A stretch of 64,000 bases of DNA from Streptomyces sp. SPB162 (GTDB lineage: Bacteria > Actinomycetota > Actinomycetes > Streptomycetales > Streptomycetaceae): positions 4,843,001-4,907,000 of the forward strand of contig NZ_JAQFII010000001.1 of NCBI RefSeq assembly GCF_029504575.1. Direction: 5' to 3'. This document shows, in pieces, positions 8,554 through 16,616 of the stretch; the first letter of the stretch is position 1; the number at the start of each line of letters is the position of its first letter. The notes below the pieces were generated by a model. That model made no database searches. It saw nothing but the letters and a program-made list of their open reading frames with translations, and was not told the origin of the DNA. A program made the position numbers and the translations under genes.

Positions 8554-8640
8554 GGGGGACCGGTTGGGGGGGCACGGGGGAACGGGGAACGGGGGAAAAC
8601 CGGGGGGTACGGGGGAATACCGCGGTCGGGGGAGCGCGGT
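8554..8640 (+). other. G-tract cluster in the sigQ 3' region (G-quadruplex potential)
   Basis: The 295-bp gap after sigQ contains at least seven runs of four to seven G, separated by three to six bases, all on the sigQ mRNA strand. Such runs could fold as one or more G-quadruplexes. The rest of the gap holds the terminator at 8642-8685 and short direct repeats (TTGCGTACGGGC twice near 8699, GGTTCGTTC twice near 8800). No gene is seen. Confidence 0.6.
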
Positions 8641-8641
8641 G

Positions 8642-8685
8642 GGTGCGGGGTCGGACAGTCCGGGGGGACTGCCTGGCCCCGCACC
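8642..8685 (+). terminator. Terminator hairpin after sigQ
   Basis: GGTGCGGGG pairs with CCCCGCACC and an inner CAGTCC/GGACTG stem extends it. The sequence TTTGTGTG follows. It is the only strong hairpin in the spacer and fits termination of sigQ. Confidence 0.75.
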
Positions 8686-8819
8686 TTTGTGTGTGGGCTT
8701 GCGTACGGGCTTGCGTACGGGTTCGTACGTGGGGCCGGGGCCCGCCGTGCGTTTCGGTGGTGCGACGTGTGCGGGCCGCGGGGCCGCCGGCCTCCGTACG
8801 GTTCGTTCGGTTCGTTCGG

Positions 8820-9488
8820 TTACGCGTCCACGGGTATGTCGGCCGGTCGGTCCGACCGCCGCGGAGCGGAAGGCCGCCGTGGCAGCGCGGTGATCCGGCG
8901 CAGCGCCTCGTCCTGGCCGCACGGGTAGGCGCCCAGCGCCGTCTGCCGGGCGACGATCGCCCGCTCGCCGCGCATCAGCCGCCAGCCCCTGCGCACCAGG
9001 ACCGTCACCGACTTGCGGCCCTCGGCCAGATCGCGCCGGAACCGCCGCCAGGCCGTGACGGCCGGTCGCCCGCGCAGGCACAGGGTGTCCGCCAGCAACC
9101 CCAGATCGCGGCACCGGTCGGTGATGTCCGCCGCGAAGATCCCCTCGGCGACGAAGACGGGGGAACCGGTCAGCTCGACATGGATCTCGCCGGTGATGGA
9201 GCTGGACGCGATGTCGTACTCGGGTACCGAGGCGCTCCCGGTGGCGCACAGCGTGCCGATCGCGGCGACCGCCGCGTCCGCGTCCCAGGACAGCGCCGAG
9301 TCCCAGTCCGTGCCGGCGCCGTGCGGCAGCTGGGGGAGGGTCGGGTCGTCGTGCTCTTTGTAGAAGTCGTCGAGGTGCAGCACGGGCAGACCGGTGCGGG
9401 CGGCCAGGGACGACTTGCCGGACCCGGAGGGCCCGGTCAGCAGGATCACGCGGGCGGCGGGGAGGGTGCCGGGCAGAGAGGAACTCAC
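8820..9488 (-). CDS. Uridine kinase-like P-loop protein
   Basis: A 222-residue P-loop NTPase of the uridine kinase / phosphoribulokinase group. Walker A is GPSGSGKS at residues 19-26, the DDFYK motif follows (uridine kinase substrate loop), then VFVAEGIFA (Walker B-like), and the basic lid RRFRRDLAEGRK. It should phosphorylate a nucleoside or a related hydroxyl substrate with ATP; uridine is the usual guess and would fit the nucleoside genes nearby. GTG 9488 is the start. It is convergent with sigQ. Confidence 0.75.
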   Translation of the reverse strand: MSSSLPGTLPAARVILLTGPSGSGKSSLAARTGLPVLHLDDFYKEHDDPTLPQLPHGAGTDWDSALSWDADAAVAAIGTLCATGSASVPEYDIASSSITGEIHVELTGSPVFVAEGIFAADITDRCRDLGLLADTLCLRGRPAVTAWRRFRRDLAEGRKSVTVLVRRGWRLMRGERAIVARQTALGAYPCGQDEALRRITALPRRPSAPRRSDRPADIPVDA

Positions 9489-9682
9489 GAGACACCAGTG
9501 TGCGGCATTACGCCGTGCGGGTGACCCACCGGTCGCGGATTTGGACGGTCTGTGCGCGTCCGACTACGTTGGGTGGCCGAGTGGTGACCTTCGCGGTGTC
9601 GCGCCGTGAAGTGTCCCGTCGGGCGCGTCTCCGCGCCGCGTTCCCACCCGATCTCCGCACTCCCTATGCCAAGCAGGTGGCC

Positions 9683-10075
9683 ATGTCGCACCACGCCCGT
9701 CCGAAGCGGAACTCCTTGCTGCGCGTCGCGGCCACCGTCACCGTCACGGCGGCCGCCGCCCTTGTGGCGAGCGGCTCGGCCTCGGCGAGCACGGCGGCGC
9801 CGGCCCTCACCGACGCCGCCCTCGGGGCCGATTCGGCCCTCGGAACGACGCTGGGCACCCATTCGGCCCTGGGCGCGGCGCTCGGGCCCATCAAGCATCT
9901 GGCGCTCAACCCGCTGGCGCACACCGGCACGGACCCGCTGGACAACGTCGTCACGCCGCAGGTGGCGGACTTCAAGCCGGTGTCGACGGGCGCCCTGACC
10001 GGGCCGCTCGCCGACGGGGACTCGCTGTCAGAGCTGCCGCTCCTGGGCCAGGTGTCCGAGCTCCTGCCCGGCTGA
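9683..10075 (+). CDS. Small secreted protein of unknown function
   Basis: A 130-residue protein with a signal peptide (MSHHARPKRN then a hydrophobic alanine/valine core and likely cleavage after GSASAS). The mature part is a low-complexity Ala/Leu/Gly/Thr sequence with repeated ALG units and the tail DFKPVSTGALTGPL. The internal NPLAHTGTD resembles a sortase motif but no membrane segment follows, so it is not a sorting signal. ATG 9683 is preceded by AGGTGG. The last 48 bp overlap the convergent membrane-protein gene. Comparable small secreted proteins are common in Streptomyces; function unknown. Confidence 0.65.
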   Translation: MSHHARPKRNSLLRVAATVTVTAAAALVASGSASASTAAPALTDAALGADSALGTTLGTHSALGAALGPIKHLALNPLAHTGTDPLDNVVTPQVADFKPVSTGALTGPLADGDSLSELPLLGQVSELLPG

Positions 10076-11545
10076 GGAACCCGCGTCCGCGTCCGCCGTT
10101 CCGGTCCTGGCCCTCGGCACGGCCGCGACCGGGATCGCGATGCCTATCGAGGCCTTCGCGACGGCCACTTCGACGTGCCGGGTCTCGGAGTTGTCGGGGC
10201 ACAGGCAGCTGGTGTCGGCGGCCTCCGCGATGTACAGCAGCGCGTAGCGGAGCTCCTGGGGGTCGCCGGAGCGGACCGCGCGCAGCAGGGTGCGGACGAC
10301 GCGGGTGGCGTCGACCGCGCGGTGCACGACCCGTGCGGCGGCTCCGAGCGCGGTGAGGGACATCAGCGCGATCCAGACGGTGGCGTCGCCGTCATGGATC
10401 CACAGGTCGCGCAGGAGCACCAGAGCCAGGCCGAGGAGCGTCAGGCCACCGAACGAGACGCCGTCGCGGAGGGCCAGTTTCCGTAGGACGGAAACCCGCC
10501 ACCAGGGCGAGTCGTGGAAGTCCGGCGGCAGATGGAGCCGCCGGGCCAGCAGCCGGTCGAGGGGCCGGGCCAGCGACAGCACCGGGTCGCCGGGCGGCGG
10601 CTCGGGCCGCTCCGGCGTCGTGACGGCGGCGGGGACCGCTTCCGAGGGCCGCCAGTGGCGGCTCCACCGCAGCTGCCCGAGGGCGAAGCCCACCGCGCTC
10701 ACCAGCAGTCCTGCGGCGTAGAGGCCGCCGAGGATCGGGAGGCTGTCGGTGTCGAAGGCGTTGCCGCGCAGCGGCCGGGGCAGGGCGATGACATCGAGGG
10801 AGTCACCACGCCGGTACTGCCGGTCGTCCGCCCGGATGCAGTCGACCTCGGCGTCCCGGCGGGAGCCGTCCCAGGGGTCGGTCCAGCCGACACCGCAGTA
10901 GTCGTCTCCGGTGTTCGACGTGACATGGGCGGTGACGCGCTCACCGAACACGGCGATCGAGGCCACCGGCACGGCGCCGAGCAGCGCCAGGACGGCCAGG
11001 ACGGCGCACCAGACCGGCAGGCGGGCCGGCAGAGCGCGCGGGGCCGGCCCGCCGGACGCGGGCGCCTCCAGGGCGGCCCGCAGGGCGTGGCTGTCCCCCC
11101 GGGCGGTCTCCACGCGCAGGCTGCCGCCCGACGGCGTCCGGTGGACGAGCGCGGTCCGCACGATCCGGCGGCCGGAGCCGGGCGCGGACCCGGCGCGGGC
11201 GTACAGGGTGCGCTCGAAGGTGCCGCCGGGCGGCAGCTCCAGCACCGGGCCCTCCGACGAGAGGAAGTACAACGGCCCACCGGGCAGTGCCACCAGCTCG
11301 CCGCGCTCGGAGGTGCTGGGCGGGGGCTCGTACGGGGCCTCTTCAGCGGGGTCGTACGGAGATCCGTCGGCGGGCCGGCGCGCGGGTGCGTCGACGCGGA
11401 GCCGGCCGCGGATCCGTATCGCCCGGCCCGCGGCGACCGCGCGGGCCTTGCGCCGCCCGAGCCACACCGGGACGGACGGCACCAGGAAGCACAGGAACGC
11501 GCTGATGGCGACGTAGGGAAGAACCCCGGTGAAGCCGTCCCACAC
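10028..11545 (-). CDS. Multi-pass membrane protein of unknown function
   Basis: A 505-residue membrane protein with about five predicted helices: near residues 8-28, 178-198, 270-290, 365-385 and 392-412. A soluble domain of roughly 130 residues lies between the first two helices and an extracytoplasmic loop with DDYCGVGWTDPWDG, likely disulfide-bonded, between helices two and three. The C-terminal tail contains TSCLCPDN. GTG 11545 follows a good GGAGG. No family is recognised. Its 3' end overlaps the convergent secreted-protein gene by 48 bp. Confidence 0.6.
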   Translation of the reverse strand: MWDGFTGVLPYVAISAFLCFLVPSVPVWLGRRKARAVAAGRAIRIRGRLRVDAPARRPADGSPYDPAEEAPYEPPPSTSERGELVALPGGPLYFLSSEGPVLELPPGGTFERTLYARAGSAPGSGRRIVRTALVHRTPSGGSLRVETARGDSHALRAALEAPASGGPAPRALPARLPVWCAVLAVLALLGAVPVASIAVFGERVTAHVTSNTGDDYCGVGWTDPWDGSRRDAEVDCIRADDRQYRRGDSLDVIALPRPLRGNAFDTDSLPILGGLYAAGLLVSAVGFALGQLRWSRHWRPSEAVPAAVTTPERPEPPPGDPVLSLARPLDRLLARRLHLPPDFHDSPWWRVSVLRKLALRDGVSFGGLTLLGLALVLLRDLWIHDGDATVWIALMSLTALGAAARVVHRAVDATRVVRTLLRAVRSGDPQELRYALLYIAEAADTSCLCPDNSETRHVEVAVAKASIGIAIPVAAVPRARTGTADADAGSSAGQELGHLAQERQL

Positions 11546-11589
11546 AGGGATCCTCCGACAGTACGGGTGAACGGGTACCTCAAACGCAA

Positions 11590-11625
11590 CACCCCCCGCG
11601 GGTCAAGACTGCCCCGCGAGGGGTG
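11590..11625 (-). terminator. Terminator of the deoC-aldehyde dehydrogenase operon
   Basis: CACCCCCCGCGGG pairs with CCCGCGAGGGGTG (12 bp with one mismatch) 45 bp downstream of the last operon gene in the direction of transcription. Confidence 0.65.
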
Positions 11626-11669
11626 CCGGTGGGCGGAGACCTTGCTCACACATGACGTGTGAGGGCTGC

Positions 11670-12611
11670 TCACACGCCGATCGGATGCCAGACGGTCTTC
11701 GTCTCCAGGAACGCCGTCATGCGGTCGGTGCCCGGGTCGCCCGACCAGTCGCCGTCCTTCGCGCCGCGCGGGCGCAGGACGCGCTTGAGGTTGTCGGCCG
11801 CGGCGATCTGCAGCTCCTTCGCCAGCGCGCCGTCCGCGCCCGTCAGGTCGATCGCGTTGACGTCCTGGTGGGAGGCGAGCGACGGGGAGATCTCCGCCGT
11901 CCGCCCGGACAGGATGTTGACGACTCCGCCGGGCAGGTCCGAGGTGGCGAGCACCTCGCCCAGCGACAGCGCGGGCAGCGGCGACTTCTCGCTCGCCACG
12001 ACGATCACCGTGTTGCCGGTCGCGATCGCCGGGGCGATCACCGAGACCAGGCCGAGGAACGACGACGCCTGGGGGGCGAGGACGACCACGACGCCGGTCG
12101 GCTCGGGGGTGGAGAGGTTGAAGAACGGCCCGGCGACGGGGTTGGCCCCGCCGACGATCTGGCCGATCTTGTCGGTCCAGCCCGCGTACCAGACCCAGCG
12201 GTCCACGGCCGCGCCCACCTGCGCCGCGGCCTTGACCTTCGAGACGCCCTCGCCGGCGGCGACCTCCGCGACGAACTGCTCGCGGCGCCCTTCCAGCATC
12301 TCGGCGACGCGGTAGAGCACCTGGCCCCGGTTGTACGCGGTCGCGCCCGACCAGCCGCCGAACGCCTTGCGGGCGGCCACGACCGCGTCCCGCGCGTCCT
12401 TGCGGGACGACAGCGGCGCGTTGGCGAGCCAGTCGCCCTTGGAGTCGGTCACCTCGTACACCCGCCCGCTCTCGCTGCGGGGGAACTTGCCCCCGACGTA
12501 CAGCTTGTACGTCTTGAAGACGCTGAGCCGCTCGGACTTCTCGACCCTGCCGAGCTTCTCGTTCTTCTCAGTCTTCTCAGTCTTCTCAGACTTCTCGGAC
12601 TTCTCAGACAT
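11670..12611 (-). CDS. Half-length aldehyde dehydrogenase homologue with charged SEK-repeat N-terminus
   Basis: A 313-residue protein homologous to the NAD-binding part of aldehyde dehydrogenases (YKLYVGGKFPRSESGRVYEV, VVVLAPQASSFLGLVS, VIAPAIATGNTVIVV). It stops before the catalytic region: ELGGK and the nucleophilic Cys are absent, and the usual length near 480 is not reached. The first 30 residues are SEK/TEK/NEK repeats from a 9-bp DNA repeat (12561-12609), probably a charged helix. It overlaps the end of the complete dehydrogenase gene and is probably co-translated. It may act as a non-catalytic partner; as far as I recall a short homologue occurs at this place in other Streptomyces. Confidence 0.8.
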   Translation of the reverse strand: MSEKSEKSEKTEKTEKNEKLGRVEKSERLSVFKTYKLYVGGKFPRSESGRVYEVTDSKGDWLANAPLSSRKDARDAVVAARKAFGGWSGATAYNRGQVLYRVAEMLEGRREQFVAEVAAGEGVSKVKAAAQVGAAVDRWVWYAGWTDKIGQIVGGANPVAGPFFNLSTPEPTGVVVVLAPQASSFLGLVSVIAPAIATGNTVIVVASEKSPLPALSLGEVLATSDLPGGVVNILSGRTAEISPSLASHQDVNAIDLTGADGALAKELQIAAADNLKRVLRPRGAKDGDWSGDPGTDRMTAFLETKTVWHPIGV

Positions 12612-14034
12612 CGAGGTACGCCTCCAGGCCGTGACGGCCGCCTTCGCGGCCGAAGCCCGACTCCTTGTAGCCGCCGAAGGGCGAGGTCGGGTCGAACTTG
12701 TTGAACGTGTTGGCCCAGACGACGCCCGCGCGGAGCTGGTTCGCCATCCACAGGATGCGCGAGCCCTTCTCCGTCCAGATGCCGGCCGACAGGCCGTACT
12801 GCGTGTTGTTGGCCTTCTCGACGGCTTCGGCGGGGGTGCGGAACGTCAGGACGGACAGCACCGGCCCGAAGATCTCCTCGCGGGCGATCCGGTGCGCCTG
12901 GGTCACGTTCGTGAAGAGCGTCGGACGGAACCAGTAGCCGGCGGACGGCAGGTCGCAGGACGGGGCCCAGCGGTCGGCGCCCTCGGCCTCGCCGGCCTCG
13001 GCGAGCTCGGTGATGCGGGCCAGCTGCTCGGCGGAGTTGATGGCGCCGACGTCGGTGTTCTTGTCGAGCGGGTCGCCGACGCGCAGGGTCTGCATACGGC
13101 GCTTGAGCGCGTCCAGCACCTCCTCCGCCACCGACTCCTGGACCAGGAGGCGGGAGCCGGCGCAGCAGACGTGCCCCTGGTTGAAGAAGATGCCGTTGAC
13201 GATGCCCTCGACGGCCTGGTCGACGGGCGCGTCGTCGAAGACGATGTTGGCGGCCTTGCCGCCCAGCTCCAGCGTGACCTTCTTGTCCGTGCCGGCGATG
13301 GAGCGCGCGATGGCCTTGCCGACCTCCGTGGAACCGGTGAAGGCGACCTTGTTGACGTCGGGGTGCTCCACCAGCGCCGCGCCGGTGGCGCCGTCGCCCG
13401 TGATGATGTTGACGACGCCCTTGGGCAGCCCGGCCTGGCGGCAGATGTCCGCGAAGAACAGGGCGCTGAGCGGAGTCGTCTCGGCGGGCTTGAGCACCAC
13501 CGTGTTGCCCGTGGCGAGCGCCGGGGCGATCTTCCACGCGAGCATCATCAGCGGGAAGTTCCACGGGATGACCTGGCCGGCCACGCCCAGCGGGCGCGGG
13601 CTCGCACCATAGCCGGCGTGGCTGAGCTTGTCGGCCCAGCCCGCGTAGTAGAAGAAGTGCGCGGCGACCAGCGGCAGGTCGGCGTCGCGGGTCTCGCGGA
13701 TCGGCTTGCCGTTGTCCAGCGACTCCAGCACGGCCAGCTCGCGGGAGCGCTCCTGGATGATGCGGGCGATCCGGAACAGGTACTTGGCGCGCTCGGAGCC
13801 CGGCAGCGCGGACCACTTCGCGAACGCCCTGCGGGCGGCCTTCACCGCCCGGTCCACGTCCTCGGCCCCGGCCTGGGCGACCTCGGAGAGGACCTCCTCG
13901 GAGGAGGGCGAGACGGTCTTGAAGACCTTGCCGTCGGCGGACTCGCTGAACTCGCCGTCGATGAAGAGCCCGTACGACGGCGCGATGTCGACGACCGCGC
14001 GGGACTCGGGTGCGGGTGCGTATTCAAATGCCAT
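12604..14034 (-). CDS. Aldehyde dehydrogenase (NAD-dependent)
   Basis: A complete 476-residue dehydrogenase oxidising an aldehyde to the acid. It shows PWNFPLMMLAWKIAPALATGN, here split as PWNFPLMM and KIAPALATGN, the cofactor loop FTGSTEVGK, the catalytic Glu in TLELGGK, the nucleophile region FFNQGHVCCAGSR with Cys, and EIFGPVLSV. ATG 14034 follows the deoC stop by five bases, so the two are one operon. In deoxyribose breakdown DeoC releases acetaldehyde, and this enzyme is the natural candidate to oxidise it to acetate. Substrate is inferred from position. Confidence 0.88.
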   Translation of the reverse strand: MAFEYAPAPESRAVVDIAPSYGLFIDGEFSESADGKVFKTVSPSSEEVLSEVAQAGAEDVDRAVKAARRAFAKWSALPGSERAKYLFRIARIIQERSRELAVLESLDNGKPIRETRDADLPLVAAHFFYYAGWADKLSHAGYGASPRPLGVAGQVIPWNFPLMMLAWKIAPALATGNTVVLKPAETTPLSALFFADICRQAGLPKGVVNIITGDGATGAALVEHPDVNKVAFTGSTEVGKAIARSIAGTDKKVTLELGGKAANIVFDDAPVDQAVEGIVNGIFFNQGHVCCAGSRLLVQESVAEEVLDALKRRMQTLRVGDPLDKNTDVGAINSAEQLARITELAEAGEAEGADRWAPSCDLPSAGYWFRPTLFTNVTQAHRIAREEIFGPVLSVLTFRTPAEAVEKANNTQYGLSAGIWTEKGSRILWMANQLRAGVVWANTFNKFDPTSPFGGYKESGFGREGGRHGLEAYLDV

Positions 14035-14039
14035 GTCGG

Positions 14040-15032
14040 TCAGTCCACCGTCACGTAGTCGGGACCGGAGTATCGCCCGGTGCTGAGCTTCTGGCGCTGC
14101 ATCAGCAGATCGTTGAGCAGGCTGGAGGCGCCGAACCGGAACCAGTGCGGGGACAGCCACTCGTCGCCGAGCGTCTCGTTGACCATCACCAGGTACTTGA
14201 CGGCGTCCTTGGTGGTGCGGATGCCGCCGGCCGGCTTCACACCGACCTGCACACCCACCGCGTCGCGGAAGTCGCGCACGGCCTCCAACATCAGCAGCGT
14301 GTTCGGCGGGGTCGCGTTGACGGCGACCTTGCCCGTCGAGGTCTTGATGAAGTCGGCGCCGGCGAGCATCGCGAGCCAGGAGCAGCGGCGGATGTTGTCG
14401 TACGTCGCCAGCTCGCCGTTCTCGAAGATCACCTTGAGGTGGGCGGCGCTTCCGTCCGGCCTCCGGCAGGCTTCCTTGATCGCGCGGATCTCCTCGAAGA
14501 CCGACATGTAGCGGCCGGAGAGGAAGGCGCCGCGGTCGATGACCATGTCGATCTCGTCCGCGCCGGCGGCCACCGCGTCGGCGGTGTCGGCGAGCTTCAC
14601 CGGCAGCGCGGTGCGGCCGGCCGGGAAGGCGGTGGCGACGGACGCGACGTTGATGCCGGATCCGTGCAGCGCCTCCTTGGCGGTCTTCACCATGTCCGGG
14701 TACACGCAGATCGCGGCGACCTTGGGGGCCGTGCGATCGGTGGGGTCCGGATGGATGCCCTTGGCGCACAGCGCCCGGACCTTGCCGGGAGTGTCCGCGC
14801 CCTCGAGCGTGGTGAGGTCGATCATGGAGATCGCCAGGTCGATGGCGTAGGTCTTCGCCGTCGTCTTGATCGAGCGGGTGCCGAGCATGGCGGCACGGGC
14901 TTCGAGGCCGACGGCATCGACACCGGGCAGTCCGTGGAGGAAGCGGCGGAGCGCGGTGTCCGAGGCGGTCACGTCCGCCATCGTCGCCAGCCGGGCCGCG
15001 GCTTCTGGGCCGAAAGCGGGAACAGTGGGCAT
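14040..15032 (-). CDS. deoC: Deoxyribose-phosphate aldolase
   Basis: Class I aldolase splitting 2-deoxyribose-5-phosphate into glyceraldehyde-3-phosphate and acetaldehyde. The 330-residue product has EIDMVIDRGAFLSG, the second Lys region ADFIKTSTGK, and VGVKPAGGIRT with a catalytic-type Lys. It is longer than the 259-residue E. coli enzyme through an N-terminal extension, as in animal-type and many actinobacterial homologues. ATG 15032 is chosen since GTG codons at 15038 and 15041 would move the start towards the operator. First gene of an operon with two aldehyde dehydrogenase genes, under the shared palindromic operator. Confidence 0.93.
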   Translation of the reverse strand: MPTVPAFGPEAAARLATMADVTASDTALRRFLHGLPGVDAVGLEARAAMLGTRSIKTTAKTYAIDLAISMIDLTTLEGADTPGKVRALCAKGIHPDPTDRTAPKVAAICVYPDMVKTAKEALHGSGINVASVATAFPAGRTALPVKLADTADAVAAGADEIDMVIDRGAFLSGRYMSVFEEIRAIKEACRRPDGSAAHLKVIFENGELATYDNIRRCSWLAMLAGADFIKTSTGKVAVNATPPNTLLMLEAVRDFRDAVGVQVGVKPAGGIRTTKDAVKYLVMVNETLGDEWLSPHWFRFGASSLLNDLLMQRQKLSTGRYSGPDYVTVD

Positions 15033-15051
15033 GGTCACCACATGAGCATAT

Positions 15052-15063
15052 CTACGCGCGTAG
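15052..15063. promoter_or_regulatory. Palindromic operator CTACGCGCGTAG upstream of deoC
   Basis: Second exact copy of the palindrome, 19 bp before the deoC start codon. It overlaps the likely promoter or start region of the deoC operon. Confidence 0.75.
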
Positions 15064-15266
15064 CGACCTGTCACCACCTCCCGCTGATTGCTTCACCACA
15101 CGGGGTGGCGTGCGCGGGCGGGACCGGAAGCCGCACAGGGCAGGCGCCCCAAGCGATCGGGGGCCGCCGACCGGCTCTCCCCACCCCGGACGCCACCCCC
15201 TCCGATGCCGTAACGCAACCTGGGCGCGACCGGCCGCGCGGTGCCCGTCAGGCAGAATCGGGCCTT

Positions 15267-15908
15267 ATGACGAGTTCCGACGACCCCACGCCGACCCCGC
15301 AGCCCGACCGGCCCACGTACGCCGACCGCGTCTACCGGTCGATGGCCGGCATCGTCACCGGAGTGCTGCTGATCGCGCTCTCCCTGTGGCTCGGCGGCGA
15401 CGCGGTGCTCCGCGGCTCGGGACGCACCCCGTGGCTGACGCTCGCCGGACTCCTGGCGGCGCTGCCCCTGCTGGCGGCCTTCACGATCCGGCCCGCCGTC
15501 TACGCGGGCGAGGAACGGCTCCGCATCCGTAACCCGTTCCGGACGATCACGGTGCCGTGGTCGGCGGTGGAACACCTCCGGGCCGGCTACTCGACGGAGG
15601 TCATCGCGGGGGGCAAGCGCTACCAGCTCTGGGCGATCCCGGTCTCGCTGCGGGCCCGCAAGCGCGTCGCCCGGCAGACCGCCCGCGCGGCCACCGCGAC
15701 CGCCCGCCAGTCCACCGCCCTCAACGCCCCGGACATCCCGGTCCGCGCCTGGTCCGACCAGGCCGTCGACGAACTCCGCGACCTCGCCGAACGAAACGCC
15801 GCGAACCCCGGCGCCCAGGGCGAGGTCACCGTCCGCTGGGCCTACGAGGTCCTGGCCCCGATCGCCACCGGCGCCATCGTCCTGGCCGTCCTCCTGGCCA
15901 TCGGCTGA
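15267..15908 (+). CDS. Membrane protein with bacterial PH-like domain
   Basis: A 213-residue protein with two adjacent membrane helices near residues 28-50 and 57-78, then a domain with strands YAGEERLRIRNPFRTITVPW resembling bacterial PH-like (bPH2/DUF304) domains (key parts RLRIRNPF and TITVPWSAVE), an Ala/Thr/Arg-rich helical segment, and a C-terminal helix near 190-212. ATG 15267 is the likely start. It lies at the place of SCO4915 between deoC and the phosphomutase in S. coelicolor (recalled), so the transport locus that follows looks like an insertion here. Cellular role unknown. Confidence 0.7.
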   Translation: MTSSDDPTPTPQPDRPTYADRVYRSMAGIVTGVLLIALSLWLGGDAVLRGSGRTPWLTLAGLLAALPLLAAFTIRPAVYAGEERLRIRNPFRTITVPWSAVEHLRAGYSTEVIAGGKRYQLWAIPVSLRARKRVARQTARAATATARQSTALNAPDIPVRAWSDQAVDELRDLAERNAANPGAQGEVTVRWAYEVLAPIATGAIVLAVLLAIG

Positions 15909-16161
15909 CGCCCGCCGGGCCGGTGGTCGTCATCACAGGACCGGCAGGCGGTATTCGCGTTCGTAGAGGTGGGCTGAAACCGCAGGACGCCGGCCACCGA
16001 GAGCGCTTGCCGTGGGGGTGTGAACGAGGGGCAACTTCGGGGTGAAGCATGCTGTGGCGCCGCTGTGAGTACGCCCTTTGTCTGCACCGTCTCATTACAT
16101 TGCGTGTGCTGCATGTTGCCGCATATGCAGCCTTCCTTGAGACGGCCAGCAGGGGTGGGGG

Positions 16162-16539
16162 ATGGCAGCAGGGGACACGGGGGGCGCGGCCGGGGTGGGT
16201 GCGCGCTGTCGGATAGACATCGATGACGAGGGGTTTCACTCCTGGCGGCTCACCGCCCAGAACGGGCGGACGGTCGCGGTCGGCGCAACCGCTTACCCGG
16301 ATTACGGGGAGTGCCTGCGGGCGTTCGAGCGGTTGTGTGCCGGGTCGGTGGGGCTGCCCGGGGGAGTGCAGCACGCCGCCGACAGGAACGGGTGGGTGTG
16401 GCGGCTGCGCGGGATGGACGGGCGGACGGTCGCCGTCTCGTCGCGGGCCTACGAGCGACACTCGACGTGCCAGACCGCCTACGACCGCTTCCGCGTGCTG
16501 CTCACCGAGATCGGCGCCGACAGCGTCGATGTGGTGTAA
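16162..16539 (+). CDS. Protein with tandem DUF1508 (YegP)-like repeats
   Basis: A 125-residue cytosolic protein made of two related halves: SWRLTAQNGRTVAVGATAY near residue 27 and VWRLRGMDGRTVAVSSRAY near residue 78, each followed by a helix. This is the pattern of the two-repeat DUF1508/YegP family, whose function is unknown. The start ATG is preceded by a G-rich stretch. A 253-bp spacer with nothing recognisable beyond a short GCTGCAT/ATGCAGC hairpin precedes it. It lies 78 bp before the PstC-like gene and may or may not belong to that locus. Confidence 0.65.
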   Translation: MAAGDTGGAAGVGARCRIDIDDEGFHSWRLTAQNGRTVAVGATAYPDYGECLRAFERLCAGSVGLPGGVQHAADRNGWVWRLRGMDGRTVAVSSRAYERHSTCQTAYDRFRVLLTEIGADSVDVV

Positions 16540-16616
16540 CCGGGCGTAAATGAACGGAAGTTGCTTCTACGGGGCTCCTCGTTCACATCCGCTTGCGCGC
16601 CCGTCCACCGCACCCC

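Noticed and set aside
9683..10075. LAHTG inside the small secreted protein (NPLAHTGTDP)
   Set aside because: It is in the middle of the protein and no hydrophobic helix or basic tail follows, so it cannot be a sorting signal.
16060..16150. Hairpin GCTGCAT/ATGCAGC before the YegP-like gene as an RNA element
   Set aside because: The stem is only seven bp with no supporting context.
16593..16616. TTG 16593 as the start of the PstC-like gene
   Set aside because: It only extends the frame through a Pro/Arg-rich stretch; the GTG codons at 16617 and 16632 are better placed.
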